Source: Sabulicella glaciei
GTDB lineage: Bacteria > Pseudomonadota > Alphaproteobacteria > Acetobacterales > Acetobacteraceae
Direction: 5' to 3'
NCBI RefSeq assembly: GCF_026183895.1
Contig: NZ_JAPFQI010000003.1
Span: 62,001 to 126,000 of the forward strand
Length of the DNA stretch: 64,000 bases
A model generated the notes under the pieces. The model had not been told where the DNA came from and searched no databases. It saw nothing but the letters and a program-made list of their open reading frames with translations. Below, one piece after another: positions 1 to 9,963 of this stretch. Numbering within the stretch: the first letter of the stretch is position 1; every line of letters begins with the position of its first letter. Position numbers and translations under genes: made by a program.

Positions 1-63
1 CCCCCGGCCGAGCAGCATGTCCGCCGCGCGCCGCAGCAGCGGCACGCGGGGCTTCGCCGTCAT
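1..63 (-). CDS. ntrY: Probable NtrY sensor kinase, N-terminal fragment
   Basis: The first 21 codons of a minus-strand gene that runs off the left edge. The ATG overlaps the ntrC stop codon in an ATGA arrangement, so it is translationally coupled to ntrC. The visible peptide is short and basic ([18 protein letters not shown]), as expected of the cytoplasmic lead-in before the first membrane helix of an NtrY-type sensor kinase. The identity rests only on the conserved alphaproteobacterial order dusB-ntrB-ntrC-ntrY-ntrX and not on any domain in view. Another gene is possible. Confidence 0.4.
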   Translation of the reverse strand, partial: MTAKPRVPLLRRAADMLLGRG

Positions 64-1502
64 GCGAGGCCCCGGACCACCGGCAACTCGAGGTCCTTCA
101 GCTTCTTCCGCAACGTGTTCCGGTTCAGCCCGAGCATGGCGGCGGCCTTGATCTGGTTGCCGCGCGTGGCGCTGAGCGCGAGGCGCAGCAGCGGCCGCTC
201 CACCTCCGCGATCACGCGGTCATGCAGGTCGCGGATCGGCATCCCGTCCTTGTGCGCGGCCATGAAGCCCTTGAGGTGACGCTCGACGGCCTGTTCCAGC
301 GTCTCGGCGGCGCGGGGGGCGCCGGGCTCGGCGGGGGCCTCGGCCTCGGCCAGCTCGGCCGCCACCGCCTCCTCGCCGATCACCTCCTGCGAATACAGGG
401 CGGCGAGGCGGCGCATCAGGTTCTCGAGTTCGCGGGCGTTGCCGGGCCAGGCATGGCGCTTCAGCCGCTCCATCGCATCCGGCGTCAGGCTCTTGCTCGG
501 CAGGCCGGCGGCGCGGGCGCGCTCGAGGAAGTGGCGGGCCAGGAGCGGGATGTCCTCCACCCGCTCGCGCAGCGGCGGCAGGCGGATCGGCACGACGTTG
601 AGCCGGTAGAACAGATCCTCGCGGAACAGGCCGGCGCGGATGGAGGCGCGCAGGTCGCGATGCGTGGCGGCCACGATGCGGACATTGGCCTTCACCGGCT
701 GGCGCCCGCCGACCGTGGTGAACTCGCCTTCCTGGAGCACGCGCAGCAGGCGGGTCTGCGCCTCGGGCGGCATGTCGCCGATCTCGTCCAAAAACAGCGT
801 GCCGCCCGCCGCCTGCTCGAACCGGCCGATGCCGCGCGTCAGCGCGCCGGTGAAGGCGCCGCGCTCATGGCCGAACAACTCGCTCTCGATCAGTTCGCGC
901 GGGATCGCGGCCATGTTGATGGCGACAAAGGGCCCCTGCCGGCGCTTGCCGTAGTCGTGCAGCGCGCGGGCCACCAGCTCCTTGCCCGTGCCGCTTTCCC
1001 CCGTGACCATGACGGTCAGGTCGGCCGTGGTGAGGCGCGCGACGGTCCGGTAGATCTCCTGCATCGCGGGCGAGCGGCCAACCAGAGGCAGGCGGTCCGT
1101 GTCCGGCTCCTCCTCCGTCGCCGCCGCGCTGGCAGGGCTGGACAGGGCCCGCTCCACCACGCTCAGCAGTTCCTTCAGGTCGAAGGGCTTGGGTAGGTAT
1201 TCGAAGGCGCCGCGCTGGGCCGCCTTAACCGCCGTGGTGAAGGTGCTCTGCGCGCTCATCACCACCACGCGCAGGTCGGGGCGCACGCGCTTCATCCGCG
1301 GCAGCAGGTCCAGCCCGTTCTCGTCGGGCATGACCACGTCCGTGACGACGAGGTCCCCTTCCCCGTCCTCCACCCAGCGCCACAGCGTGGAGGCGGAGGA
1401 GGTGGCGCGCACGTGGTACCCGGCGCGGCTCAGCGCCTGGGACAGCACGGTGCGGATGGCGCGGTCGTCATCGGCGATCAGGACGGTGCGGCTGTCGGTC
1501 AT
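60..1502 (-). CDS. ntrC: Nitrogen regulation response regulator NtrC
   Basis: A 480-residue sigma-54-dependent activator. It has an N-terminal receiver (acidic pair near residues 11-13, phospho-acceptor Asp55 in VVTDVVMP, Lys in YLPKPF). An AAA+ ATPase follows, with Walker A GESGTGKE and the sigma-54 contact loop GAFTGA, and a C-terminal Fis-type helix-turn-helix ([15 protein letters not shown]) ends the protein. It should be phosphorylated by NtrB under nitrogen limitation and activate sigma-54 promoters for nitrogen assimilation. The ATG at 1502 overlaps the ntrB stop (ATGA), so the two are coupled. An open frame continues upstream inside ntrB, but the receiver begins exactly at [13 protein letters not shown], which fixes the start. 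Confidence 0.96.
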   Translation of the reverse strand: MTDSRTVLIADDDRAIRTVLSQALSRAGYHVRATSSASTLWRWVEDGEGDLVVTDVVMPDENGLDLLPRMKRVRPDLRVVVMSAQSTFTTAVKAAQRGAFEYLPKPFDLKELLSVVERALSSPASAAATEEEPDTDRLPLVGRSPAMQEIYRTVARLTTADLTVMVTGESGTGKELVARALHDYGKRRQGPFVAINMAAIPRELIESELFGHERGAFTGALTRGIGRFEQAAGGTLFLDEIGDMPPEAQTRLLRVLQEGEFTTVGGRQPVKANVRIVAATHRDLRASIRAGLFREDLFYRLNVVPIRLPPLRERVEDIPLLARHFLERARAAGLPSKSLTPDAMERLKRHAWPGNARELENLMRRLAALYSQEVIGEEAVAAELAEAEAPAEPGAPRAAETLEQAVERHLKGFMAAHKDGMPIRDLHDRVIAEVERPLLRLALSATRGNQIKAAAMLGLNRNTLRKKLKDLELPVVRGLA

Positions 1503-2662
1503 GCGTCTTCCTCGTCCTCGGACACCGTCGCGCCGGCGGGAGCGCCGGGCAGGGAAAGCCGGAAGGTGGTGCGGCCCGGCCGGCTGTCGCACTCGATCAG
1601 CCCGCCATGGTTGCTCACCAGCTTGGCGACCAGCGCGAGCCCGAGCCCCTGGCCGGATTTCTTGCTGGTGACGAAGGGCTCGAACAGCGTGGCGCGCATC
1701 GGCTCGGGGATGCCGGGGCCGTTGTCGCGCACGATCACGGTGAGCGGCAGGTGGACACGCTCGCTGGAGCCGGGCACGGCGATGCGCACGCCGTGGTGAT
1801 AGGCGGTGAGGAGCTGGATCTCGCCCTCGGCCGGGTGCACCGCCTCGGCCGCGTTCTTCACGAGGTTCAGGAGGATCTGCACCAGCTGGTCGCGGTCGCC
1901 CCACACGGCGGGCAGCGAGGGGTCGTATTCCTCGACGATGCGCAGATGCGCCGCGAAGCCCGACTGCGCCACGCGCTTCACGTGGTCCAGCACGGAATGG
2001 ATGTTCACCGCGCGCGGCTCGATCGGCCGGTCGCCGAACATCTCCATCCGGTCCACGAGGTTGCGGATGCGGTCCGTTTCCTCCTGGATCAGCTGGCACA
2101 GCTCGCGGTCACCCTCGGCGGCGCCCTGCTCCAGCAGCTGGGCCGCGCCGCGAATGCCGGAAAGCGGGTTCTTCACCTCATGCGCCAGCATCGCCGCCAT
2201 GGCGGTCGCGCCGCGCGCCGCGCCCAGGAAATGCAGCTGCCGGTCCAGCATGGCGGCGGTGGAGCCGTCCTGCAGCGTCAGCACGACATGGCCCGGATGC
2301 TCGGCCAGCGGCGCGCCGTGGGCGCTGACCCCCTGGCGGTGCAGGCGCGGGCTCTCCAGCAGGAGGTCGTGGTCCGCCACGGGGCTTTCCAGGCGGCGGA
2401 CCTGCCCGAGCAGGGCGAAGAGCCGGTTGTCCGGCGGCAGCAGCTCGCCGAGCGGCATGCCCTGCAGGCCGGTGTGCGAAAGCTGGAAGAACTGCTCCGC
2501 TGCCGGGTTGGCGAAGCGGAACCGGTCCTCCGCGTCGAGCACCACGGCGGGCAGCGGCAGCGCGGAGAGCACGGATGCGGCTTCGGGCGGTGCGCTGGCG
2601 CGGCGGGCAAGATCTGCCACCTTGGCGAGCACCCCCGGCCGGACCTCGGCAGCGACGGGCAT
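1499..2662 (-). CDS. ntrB: Nitrogen regulation sensor histidine kinase NtrB
   Basis: A 387-residue soluble histidine kinase with no membrane segments. The N-terminal third is a PAS domain ([20 protein letters not shown]). HisKA follows with the phospho-acceptor His in [10 protein letters not shown], then an HATPase domain with the N box [11 protein letters not shown] and G boxes RDNGPGI and GQGLGLALV. In this family NtrB phosphorylates or dephosphorylates NtrC according to the state of PII. Its start overlaps the dusB stop and its stop overlaps the ntrC start, both as ATGA, so dusB-ntrB-ntrC is one coupled operon. Confidence 0.96.
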   Translation of the reverse strand: MPVAAEVRPGVLAKVADLARRASAPPEAASVLSALPLPAVVLDAEDRFRFANPAAEQFFQLSHTGLQGMPLGELLPPDNRLFALLGQVRRLESPVADHDLLLESPRLHRQGVSAHGAPLAEHPGHVVLTLQDGSTAAMLDRQLHFLGAARGATAMAAMLAHEVKNPLSGIRGAAQLLEQGAAEGDRELCQLIQEETDRIRNLVDRMEMFGDRPIEPRAVNIHSVLDHVKRVAQSGFAAHLRIVEEYDPSLPAVWGDRDQLVQILLNLVKNAAEAVHPAEGEIQLLTAYHHGVRIAVPGSSERVHLPLTVIVRDNGPGIPEPMRATLFEPFVTSKKSGQGLGLALVAKLVSNHGGLIECDSRPGRTTFRLSLPGAPAGATVSEDEEDA

Positions 2663-3717
2663 CAGGCCGCCTCGCGGAAGGAGTCGCGCACGGCCTCGAC
2701 GCCGCGCTCGACCAGGGGGCGGTAGAAGCCTTCCATCAGCGCCTCGGCCGTTTCCGGCGTCTCGACCGTGTTGACCCGCGCGCGAAACTCAGCGGAGCCG
2801 GGCAGGCCGCGCGAGTACCAGGCGATGTGCTTGCGCGCCATCCGCACCCCCGTGCCGATTCCGTGATGGGCCAGCATGGCGCGGTAGTGGCACAGCAGCG
2901 TGTCCAGCTGCTCCTCCAGCGTCGGGTCGGGCAGCTTCTCCCCGGTCTGGAGGAAGCGGGCGACCTGGCGCGGGAACCACGGACGGCCGTAGCAGCCGCG
3001 CCCGATCATCACCCCGTCGGCGCGGGAGCGGCGCAGCGCCTCCGCCGCATCCTCCACCGAAACGATGTCGCCATTGGCGATGACGGGGATGGAGACGGCG
3101 TCCTTCACCCCCGCGATGAAGTCCCAGTTCGCCGTGCCGGTGTAGAGCTGCTGCCGCGTCCGGCCATGGATCGTCACCAAGCGGATGCCGCATTCCTGGG
3201 CAAGCCTTGCGAGGCGCGGCGCGTTCAGCGACTGGTGGTCCCAGCCCATCCGCATCTTCAGCGTCACCGGGACGGACACGGCCTTCACCGTCGCCTCCAG
3301 GATGGCGGCGGCACGCAGCTCGTCGCGCATCAGCGCGGAGCCGGCGCTCTGCCCCACCGCGACCTTCTTCACCGGGCAGCCGAAATTGATGTCCACGATC
3401 GCTGCGCCGCGATCCACCACGAGGCGCGCGGCATCGGCCATCACCGCCGGATCGCAGCCCGCCAGCTGCACAGAAGAAGGCGCGCCGAAGCCCTCGACCT
3501 CGGCCATCTTCAGGCTCTGGCGGTTCTCGCGGATCATCGCGGTACTGGCGATCATCTCGCTGACCACGAGGCCGGTGCCCAATTCGCGCGCCAGGCGGCG
3601 GAAGGGCAGGTCGGTGACGCCGGACATGGGCGCGAGGATCACGGGAGTCTCGATCCGCACCCCCGGGGCGAGGTCGATCGGACGCAGCGGATTGGCTGGG
3701 GTGGAGGTGCCCATCAT
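2662..3717 (-). CDS. dusB: tRNA-dihydrouridine synthase (DusB/NifR3 type)
   Basis: A 351-residue flavin enzyme that reduces specific uridines in the D-loop of tRNA. Supporting motifs are [13 protein letters not shown] at the N-terminus of the TIM barrel, the catalytic-Cys segment [20 protein letters not shown] and the FMN-phosphate site [12 protein letters not shown]. It is the first gene of the ntr operon, which is the classical position of nifR3 upstream of ntrB in alphaproteobacteria. Two ATGs sit side by side at 3717 and 3714, and neither has a clear Shine-Dalgarno sequence. The open frame runs further upstream, but family homology starts around residue 15 of this version. The divergent gap to ispDF is 100 bases and should hold the promoters of both. 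Confidence 0.94.
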   Translation of the reverse strand: MMGTSTPANPLRPIDLAPGVRIETPVILAPMSGVTDLPFRRLARELGTGLVVSEMIASTAMIRENRQSLKMAEVEGFGAPSSVQLAGCDPAVMADAARLVVDRGAAIVDINFGCPVKKVAVGQSAGSALMRDELRAAAILEATVKAVSVPVTLKMRMGWDHQSLNAPRLARLAQECGIRLVTIHGRTRQQLYTGTANWDFIAGVKDAVSIPVIANGDIVSVEDAAEALRRSRADGVMIGRGCYGRPWFPRQVARFLQTGEKLPDPTLEEQLDTLLCHYRAMLAHHGIGTGVRMARKHIAWYSRGLPGSAEFRARVNTVETPETAEALMEGFYRPLVERGVEAVRDSFREAA

Positions 3718-3817
3718 TTGTGCACATCTACGCCGAACGACGTCGCGCGTCCACGCCGGCGCGAGGGCTCCGCCACCCTCCTGGCCAGGGGAAGGGAGGC
3801 GTTCTAAAGCCGGCGCC

Positions 3818-4963
3818 ATGCAGATCGCCGCCCTTCTCCTGGCCGCTGGCCAGGGCAGCCGCTTCGGCGCGCCGGAACCCAAGCAATACGCCCCCCTGGG
3901 CGGGCGCACGGTGCTGCGCTGCGCGGCAGAGGCGCTGCTCGCCTCGGGCCATGTGGCGGTGCTGCAGCCGGTCTGCGCCGCGGGCGAGGAGGCGCGCGTC
4001 GCCGCCATGCTGGAAGGACTGCCGCACCGCCCGCCCGTTTCCGGCGGCGCGACCCGGCAGGAAAGCGTGCGGCGCGGGCTGGAGGCGCTGGAGGCATCGC
4101 CGCCCGACCTCGTCTTGGTTCACGACGCAGCACGCCCGGTTGTCCCGCCCGGCACGGTCGAGGCGTTGGTGGCGGCCCTGGAAACGCACCCTGGTGCCAT
4201 CCCGGCCCAGCCGGTCAGCGACACGCTGAAGCGCGGCGCCGAGGGCCGGGTGAGCGAGACGGTGCCGCGCGCCGGGCTGTTCCGCGCCCAGACCCCGCAG
4301 GGCTTCCGCTTCGCCCCCCTGCTCGCCGCCCATCGCGCGGCGGGGGGCGAGGCGACGGATGACGCGCAGTTGCTGGAATGGGCCGGGCAGGCGGTGGCGC
4401 TGGTCCCCGGCCATGAGTCCAACGTGAAGATCACCTTTCCCGAGGATTTGCGCCGCGTGGAGGCCCAGATGACCCCTTCCCTGCTGCCCCGCGTGGGGCT
4501 GGGCTACGACGTGCACCGCTTGGTGCCGGGCCGCCCCCTGATCCTGTGCGGCATCACCGTCCCGCATGAGCTTGGCCTGGACGGGCATTCCGACGCCGAT
4601 GTCGGCATCCACGCACTGTGCGACGCCATCTATGGCGCGCTGGCGGAGGGCGATATCGGCCGGCACTTCCCGCCCTCGGAAGCGCAATGGAAGGACGCGG
4701 ACAGCGCCCGGTTCCTGCGCCACGCGGCCGGCCGTATCGCGGCGCGCGGCGGGATGCTGGTGAATGCCGACGTCACCCTGATCTGCGAGCGGCCCAAGAT
4801 CACGCCCCACGCCCCCGCGATGATCGCGCGCCTCGCCGAGCTGCTGGGCGTGGAGGAGGGCCGCGTCGGCGTGAAGGCCACGACCAGCGAGCGCCTGGGC
4901 TTCACCGGGCGCGGCGAGGGCATCGCGGCGCAGGCGGCGGTGAGCCTACTGGTCCCCGCCTGA
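3818..4963 (+). CDS. ispDF: Bifunctional IspD/IspF, MEP isoprenoid pathway
   Basis: A 381-residue fusion enzyme. Residues 1-217 form IspD, 2-C-methyl-D-erythritol 4-phosphate cytidylyltransferase, with [15 protein letters not shown] and VHDAARPVV motifs. Residues 218-381 form IspF, the 2,4-cyclodiphosphate synthase, with GYDVHRL, the zinc-binding DGHSDADV and the C-terminal [14 protein letters not shown]. The protein therefore catalyses the third and fifth steps of the non-mevalonate route to isoprenoids, leaving out IspE. The fusion is common in alphaproteobacteria. The frame is open far upstream, but IspD homology begins at [11 protein letters not shown], which sets the start at 3818. Confidence 0.96.
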   Translation: MQIAALLLAAGQGSRFGAPEPKQYAPLGGRTVLRCAAEALLASGHVAVLQPVCAAGEEARVAAMLEGLPHRPPVSGGATRQESVRRGLEALEASPPDLVLVHDAARPVVPPGTVEALVAALETHPGAIPAQPVSDTLKRGAEGRVSETVPRAGLFRAQTPQGFRFAPLLAAHRAAGGEATDDAQLLEWAGQAVALVPGHESNVKITFPEDLRRVEAQMTPSLLPRVGLGYDVHRLVPGRPLILCGITVPHELGLDGHSDADVGIHALCDAIYGALAEGDIGRHFPPSEAQWKDADSARFLRHAAGRIAARGGMLVNADVTLICERPKITPHAPAMIARLAELLGVEEGRVGVKATTSERLGFTGRGEGIAAQAAVSLLVPA

Positions 4964-4973
4964 CGCGGCCGGG

Positions 4974-5007
4974 AAAAAAAGGCCGCCCCAGCGAAGCGGG
5001 GGCGGCC
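4974..5007 (-). terminator. Strong intrinsic terminator reading leftward
   Basis: A perfect 9-base-pair GC stem (arms 4981-4989 and 4999-5007) closes a 9-base loop, and on the minus strand it is followed directly by seven T residues (complement of 4974-4980). In the plus direction no T-run follows, so it is not a canonical terminator for ispDF, which ends 10 bases before it. This is the best-formed intrinsic terminator in the window. No annotated minus-strand gene lies to its right, so it probably ends a short untranslated transcript. Confidence 0.75.
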
Positions 5008-5060
5008 CTAAGGCAAGGTTGAGGAAGGCAAAGCTATCAGAACGTTCATGTGACGCGCTG
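4974..5060 (-). ncRNA. Candidate small RNA upstream of the terminator
   Basis: The minus-strand sequence leading into the terminator at 4974-5007 has no convincing ORF. It carries two pyrimidine-rich tracts (CCTTCCTC and CAACCTTGCC) just 5' of the GC hairpin. Unpaired anti-Shine-Dalgarno-like tracts next to a terminator hairpin are typical of trans-acting alphaproteobacterial small RNAs. I could not define a promoter, so the 5' end (about 5060) is a guess, and I do not recognise an Rfam family. The alternative is a terminator that simply blocks antisense transcription into ispDF. Confidence 0.35.
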
Positions 5061-5183
5061 ACCGCCGCGAGATGGGGGCGGGATCCAGATGTTCAATACC
5101 CTTGCCCGCAAGGTCCTCCCTCCGCGGCCTTTGTTCTCCCCACGGACGCACGATATCCTTCCCCTGACCCGCAGGAGGACATC

Positions 5184-6359
5184 ATGGCCCGACACGACGC
5201 CGCCATCATCGGCTGGGCGCATAGCCGCTTCGGAAAGCTGGAGGACGCCCCGGATGCGGAGGCGCTGATCGGCCTCGTCGCCCGCCAGGCCATCGAGGAT
5301 GCGGGCATCGCGCCCGAGGACGTGGACGCCGTCTTCCTCGGCACCTTCAACGGCGGGTTCCAGCCGCAGGACTTCCCCTCCTCGCTGGTGTTCCAGGCCG
5401 TGCCGGAGCTGCGCTTCAAGCCCGCGACCCGCTTCGAGAATGCCTGCGCAACCGGCTCCGCCGCCATCCATGGCGCGCTCGATTTCCTGGGCGCGAAGCG
5501 CGGCCGGATCACCCTGGTCGTCGGGGTGGAGAAGATGACCGCCACCCCCGGGCAGCGCGTGGGCGAGATCCTGCTCAGCGCCTCCTACCTGAAGAGCGAG
5601 GCGGGGATCGAGGCGGGCTTCGCCGGCGTCTTCGCCCGCATCGCCGAGGCGTATTTCCAGCGCCACGGCGACCAGTCCGACGCGCTGGCCGCCATCGCGG
5701 CGAAGAACCACAAGAACGGCGTCGACAATCCCTTCGCGCAGATGCGCAAGGACCTGGGCTACGAGTTCTGCCGCGCTGAGAGCGAGAAGAACCCCTTCGT
5801 CGCGCGCCCGCTGAAGCGCACCGACTGCTCGCTGGTCAGCGACGGCGCGGCGGCGCTGGTGATCGCAGAGGGGGACGTGGCCGGGTCGGCCCGGCGCGCG
5901 GTGAAGTTCCGCGCCACGGCGCAGGTGAACGACTTCCTGCCCATCGCCCGCCGCGACATCGTCCGCTTCGAAGGCGCGCGCGAGGCCTGGGGCCGGGCGC
6001 TGGACGACGCGGAGCTGTCGCTGAAGGACCTGTCCTTCGCCGAGGTGCATGACTGCTTCACCATCGCCGAGCTGATCGAGTACGAGGCGATGGGGCTGGT
6101 GCCGGAAGGCCAGGGCGCCAGGGCGGCTCTGGAGGGCTGGACGCAGCGCGACGGGCGCCTGCCGGTCAACCGCTCGGGCGGGCTGAAGGCCAAGGGTCAC
6201 CCGATCGGCGCCACCGGCGTCTCCATGCACGTGCTCACGGCCATGCAGCTGTGCGGCGAGGCGGGCGACATGCAGCTTCCCAAGGCCGAGGTGGCGGGCG
6301 TGTTCAACATGGGCGGCGCCGCCGTCGCCAACTACGTGAGCATCCTCGAAAGGGGCTGA
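5184..6359 (+). CDS. Thiolase-family acyltransferase (SCP-x/acetyl-CoA acetyltransferase-like)
   Basis: A 391-residue thiolase fold protein. The nucleophile is Cys88 in NACATGSAA, and the C-terminal catalytic His lies in KGHPIGATG near residue 339. The second active-site Cys of classical thiolases is not evident, because the C-terminal motif reads [11 protein letters not shown]. That fits the SCP-2/SCP-x-like branch rather than PhaA-type enzymes. AGGAGG at 5173-5178 sits 5 bases before the ATG. It ends 4 bases before hmgA, so it is probably co-transcribed with homogentisate catabolism, where it could process the acetoacetate-derived CoA ester or an upstream aromatic acyl-CoA. That role is inference. 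Confidence 0.85.
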   Translation: MARHDAAIIGWAHSRFGKLEDAPDAEALIGLVARQAIEDAGIAPEDVDAVFLGTFNGGFQPQDFPSSLVFQAVPELRFKPATRFENACATGSAAIHGALDFLGAKRGRITLVVGVEKMTATPGQRVGEILLSASYLKSEAGIEAGFAGVFARIAEAYFQRHGDQSDALAAIAAKNHKNGVDNPFAQMRKDLGYEFCRAESEKNPFVARPLKRTDCSLVSDGAAALVIAEGDVAGSARRAVKFRATAQVNDFLPIARRDIVRFEGAREAWGRALDDAELSLKDLSFAEVHDCFTIAELIEYEAMGLVPEGQGARAALEGWTQRDGRLPVNRSGGLKAKGHPIGATGVSMHVLTAMQLCGEAGDMQLPKAEVAGVFNMGGAAVANYVSILERG

Positions 6360-6363
6360 TGCC

Positions 6364-7698
6364 ATGAACCTGCTTCACCGGCCGGCGGCCCTCGACACGG
6401 CCCGCTACATGTCGGGCTTCGGCAACGGCTTCGAGACCGAAGCCCTGCCGGGCGCCCTGCCGGTGGGGCGCAATTCGCCGCAGCGCTGCGCCTACGGCCT
6501 GTATGCCGAGCAGCTTTCCGGCTCGCCCTTCACCGCGCCGCGGACCTCCAACGAGCGCTCCTGGCTCTACCGCATCCGCCCTACGGTCGCGCACTGGGGC
6601 ACGATGCGCCCGGCCGATGCGGGGTTCTGGCGCTCCGCCCCCTCCGGCGAAGGCGCGGACGTGCCGCCCGCCCCGATGCGCTGGGCCCCGGTGCCGGTGC
6701 GCGAGGGCGCGGCCAGCTTCCTGCAGGGCATCCACACCGTCACCACCGCCGGCGATGCGGGCGCGATGGCGGGCATGGCGGCCTCGCTCTGGCTCTGCAA
6801 CCGGAGCATGGAGGACGAGGTGTTCTGGAACGCCGATGCCGAGATGCTGCTGGTGCCGCAGGACGGCGCGCTGCTGCTCCGCACCGAGTTCGGCCGCATC
6901 GACCTTTCGCCCGGCGAGGTCGCGGTGATCCCGCGCGGGGTGAAGTTCGCGGCCGACGTGGACGGCCCCTCGCGCGGGTATCTGTGCGAGAATTACGGCG
7001 GTGCCTTCACCCTGCCCGAGCGAGGGCCGATCGGCGCCAACTGCCTCGCTAATCCGCGCGACTTCCTGTGCCCCGTCGCGCATTACGAGGACCGGGAGAT
7101 GCCGCACCGCCTCGTCGTGAAGTGGGGCGGAAGGCTGTGGGAGACCGAGATCGGCTGGAGCCCGCTCGACGTCGTGGCGTGGCACGGCAACTACGCGCCC
7201 TACAAATACGACCTCCGCCGCTTCTCGCCGGTCGGGCCGCTGCTCTTCGACCACGCGGATCCGAGCATCTTCACCGTGCTCACCGCGCCCTCGGAAACGC
7301 CGGGCACGGCCAACATCGACTTCGTGATCTTCCCCGATCGCTGGCTGGTGGCGGAGAACACCTTCCGCCCGCCCTGGTACCACATGAACGTGATGAGCGA
7401 GTTCATGGGGCTGATCTACGGCCAGTACGACGCGAAGCCCGAGGGCTTCAAGCCAGGCGGCATCTCCCTGCACAACCAGATGCTGCCGCACGGCCCCGAC
7501 GTGGACGCCTTCGAGGGGGCGAGCCGCGCCGACCTCAAACCACATAAGCTGGAGGGCACCATGGCCTTCATGTTCGAGACGCGCTTCGCCCAGCGCGTGA
7601 CGGACTGGGCGGCCGGCCTGCCCCAGCGTGAGCGCAGCTACGAGCATTACGGCCACGCGCTGCGCCGCCACTTCGACCCCACAAGCCGGGAAGCCTGA
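6364..7698 (+). CDS. hmgA: Homogentisate 1,2-dioxygenase
   Basis: A 444-residue cupin-type non-haem iron dioxygenase that opens the ring of homogentisate to maleylacetoacetate in tyrosine and phenylalanine breakdown. The N-terminal [19 protein letters not shown] block is characteristic. The iron ligands His340 and Glu346 (HMNVMSE) and His376 (PHGPD) keep the spacing of the human enzyme's His335, Glu341 and His371. Its stop overlaps the fahA start (TGATG). A maleylacetoacetate isomerase gene is not adjacent. Confidence 0.97.
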   Translation: MNLLHRPAALDTARYMSGFGNGFETEALPGALPVGRNSPQRCAYGLYAEQLSGSPFTAPRTSNERSWLYRIRPTVAHWGTMRPADAGFWRSAPSGEGADVPPAPMRWAPVPVREGAASFLQGIHTVTTAGDAGAMAGMAASLWLCNRSMEDEVFWNADAEMLLVPQDGALLLRTEFGRIDLSPGEVAVIPRGVKFAADVDGPSRGYLCENYGGAFTLPERGPIGANCLANPRDFLCPVAHYEDREMPHRLVVKWGGRLWETEIGWSPLDVVAWHGNYAPYKYDLRRFSPVGPLLFDHADPSIFTVLTAPSETPGTANIDFVIFPDRWLVAENTFRPPWYHMNVMSEFMGLIYGQYDAKPEGFKPGGISLHNQMLPHGPDVDAFEGASRADLKPHKLEGTMAFMFETRFAQRVTDWAAGLPQRERSYEHYGHALRRHFDPTSREA

Positions 7699-8942
7699 TG
7701 GACCAGACCCACGACCCCTCCCTCCGCTCCTGGGTGGAGGGAGCGGACTCCCATGCCGACTTCCCGATCCAGAACCTGCCGCTGGGCGTGTTCTCGCCGC
7801 GGGGTGGTTCGCCGCGCGCAGGGGTGGCGATCGGCGAGCTCGTCCTGGACCTCGGCGCCGCCGGGCTGGAGGTTCCGGTCCCGCTGAACGACTTCCTGGC
7901 GCAGGGTGCGGCGGCGCGGCGGGAGCTGCGGGCGCGCGTCTCCGCCCTGCTGGCCTCGGGAGCCACGCCGCGCCCCGAATGGCTGCACCGTCAGGCGGAT
8001 TGCCGGATGCACCTCCCGGCGCGCATCGGCGACTACACGGATTTCTACGTGGGCATCCACCATGCCGTCGCGGCGGGGCGGCTGTTCCGGCCGGACAACC
8101 CGCTGCTGCCGAACTACAAGCACATCCCGGTGGGGTATCACGGCCGCGCCTCCAGCGTCGTGCCCTCCGGCACCGCGATTCGCCGGCCCAACGGCCAGCG
8201 CGCCCGCCCCGAGGGGCCGAGCTTCGGGCCCGCCGAGCGATTGGATTTCGAGCTGGAACTCGGCTTCTGGGTCGGCCCCGGCAACGAGATGGGCGAACCC
8301 ATCCCCGTCGCCCACGCTAGCGAGCATATCGCCGGCTATTGCCTGCTGAACGACTGGTCGGCGCGCGACATCCAGGGCTGGGAGTATCAGCCCCTCGGCC
8401 CCTTCCTGGGCAAGAGCTTCGGCACCACGATCAGCCCCTGGATCATCACGCCCGAGGCGCTGGAACCCTTCCGCACCCCGCAGGACCCGCGCGAGCCCGG
8501 CGACCCGAAGCCCCTGCCCTATCTGTGGGACGAGGCGGATCAGCGCGGCGGCGCCCTTTCGCTGGAGCTGGAAGCCTTCCTCATCACGCCCAGCCTGCGC
8601 GAGAAGGGAATGGCGCCGCACCGCATCACGCTGAGCCACGCGCGGCATCTGTATTGGACGCCGGCCCAGATGGTGGCGCACCACAGCAGCAATGGCTGCA
8701 ACCTCCAGCCCGGCGACCTCATTGGCACCGGCACCGTCAGTGGGCCAGACCGCAGCGGCTACGCCTCGCTGATGGAAGTGACCTCGGGCGGGCGTGAGCC
8801 CCTCGCCCTCGCCAGCGGCGAGACGCGGACCTTCCTGCAGGATGGCGACGAGATCGTGCTCGCCGCGCGCGCCCGGCGCGAGGGGGCCGTTCCCATCGGC
8901 TTCGGCCCCTGCGTCGGACGGGTTACGCCGGCTCTGGCGTGA
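7698..8942 (+). CDS. fahA: Fumarylacetoacetase
   Basis: A 414-residue fumarylacetoacetate hydrolase, which splits fumarylacetoacetate into fumarate and acetoacetate, the last step of tyrosine degradation. Visible family blocks are DYTDFYVGIHHA (metal-binding Asp and catalytic His region), PVGYHGRASSVVPSG, the paired Glu of FELELGFW, and NDWSARDIQGWEYQPLGPF. The ATG overlaps the hmgA stop, so the two are translationally coupled. The last 20 bases overlap the 3' end of the convergent ABC gene, leaving no room for a terminator between them. Confidence 0.97.
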   Translation: MDQTHDPSLRSWVEGADSHADFPIQNLPLGVFSPRGGSPRAGVAIGELVLDLGAAGLEVPVPLNDFLAQGAAARRELRARVSALLASGATPRPEWLHRQADCRMHLPARIGDYTDFYVGIHHAVAAGRLFRPDNPLLPNYKHIPVGYHGRASSVVPSGTAIRRPNGQRARPEGPSFGPAERLDFELELGFWVGPGNEMGEPIPVAHASEHIAGYCLLNDWSARDIQGWEYQPLGPFLGKSFGTTISPWIITPEALEPFRTPQDPREPGDPKPLPYLWDEADQRGGALSLELEAFLITPSLREKGMAPHRITLSHARHLYWTPAQMVAHHSSNGCNLQPGDLIGTGTVSGPDRSGYASLMEVTSGGREPLALASGETRTFLQDGDEIVLAARARREGAVPIGFGPCVGRVTPALA

Positions 8943-9963
8943 GGCGCGGCTTGCCGTCGAGGAAGCCGTCGCGGCCTTCCTCGACCGCGTGGCAGGCCAC
9001 CAGCGTCTCCGGCGTGCCGCGCGCCGGGATCATGGCCGGCACCTCGATGCGGCAGCGGTCATTGGCCAGCGGGCAGCGCGGATGGAAGGGGCAGCCGGGC
9101 GGCGGGGCGATGGGCGAGGGCACCTCACCCCCGACCGGGATGCGGGTGCGCCCCGTCATCTCAAGGTCCGGGATCGCCTCCATCAGCGCGCGCGTATAGG
9201 GATGGCGCGGCGTGTGGAACAGCGTCTCGGACGGCGCGAGCTCCACCAGCTTGCCCAGGTACATCACCCCCACCCGGTCGCTCACCTGCCGCACCACGGA
9301 GAGGTTGTGCGAGATGAACAGGTAGGTGAGGCTCAGCCGCTTCTGCAGCTCGAGCATCAGGTTCAGGATCTGCGCCTGCACCGACACGTCGAGGGCGGAG
9401 GTGGGCTCGTCGCAGACCAGGAACTCGGGGTTAGAGGAGAGCGCGCGGGCGATGGAGATGCGCTGGCGCTGCCCGCCCGAGAATTCGTGCGGGAATTTCT
9501 GCCCGTCCAGCGGGGAAAGCCCGACCTGGGTCAGCAGCTCCCCCACCCGCTCCACCTGCTTGCGGCGGTCCTTCACGAGGCCGAAGGCGCGCAGCGGCTC
9601 GGCCACGATGTCCAGCACCCGCCAGCGCGGATTCAGGCTGGCATAGGGGTCCTGGAAGATCATCTGCATGCGCTGCCGCTTGGTGGGATCGGCGCGCGCC
9701 TCGGCCAATGGAAGGCCGTCAAAGAATACCTCGCCCCGCGTGGGCTGGTAGAGGCCGACCACCAGCCGCGCCACGGTGGACTTGCCGCAGCCGGACTCGC
9801 CGACCAGCGACAGCGTCGTGCCCTTGGGCACCTGGAAGGACACGCCGTCCACCGCGCGCAGGATGCGCTTCTCCTCCCGCGCGATGACGCGCTGGAGGAG
9901 CGGGCGGGACACGTCGAAATGCCGCGCGGCGTCGCGCAGCTCCAGCATGATCGGCTCAGGCAA
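8923..9963 (-). CDS. Dipeptide/oligopeptide ABC transporter ATPase (DppF-like), system 1
   Basis: A 346-residue nucleotide-binding subunit. It has Walker A GESGCGKS, the signature FSGGQRQRI, Walker B LVCDEPTSALD, and the C-terminal oligopeptide-transporter extension with its paired-Cys segment GCPFHPRCPL. I chose a TTG start at 9963 because AGGAG lies 7 bases upstream. The in-frame ATG at 9948 has no ribosome-binding site. It overlaps the upstream ATPase gene by 8 bases and is last in the five-gene importer operon 14429-8923. The transported substrate cannot be read from the sequence. Confidence 0.92.
   Translation of the reverse strand: MPEPIMLELRDAARHFDVSRPLLQRVIAREEKRILRAVDGVSFQVPKGTTLSLVGESGCGKSTVARLVVGLYQPTRGEVFFDGLPLAEARADPTKRQRMQMIFQDPYASLNPRWRVLDIVAEPLRAFGLVKDRRKQVERVGELLTQVGLSPLDGQKFPHEFSGGQRQRISIARALSSNPEFLVCDEPTSALDVSVQAQILNLMLELQKRLSLTYLFISHNLSVVRQVSDRVGVMYLGKLVELAPSETLFHTPRHPYTRALMEAIPDLEMTGRTRIPVGGEVPSPIAPPPGCPFHPRCPLANDRCRIEVPAMIPARGTPETLVACHAVEEGRDGFLDGKPRLTPEPA

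Noticed and set aside
4974-5007. The terminator as the end of ispDF
   Set aside because: The T-run is on the minus-strand side. In the plus direction the stem is followed by CTAAGG, not T residues.
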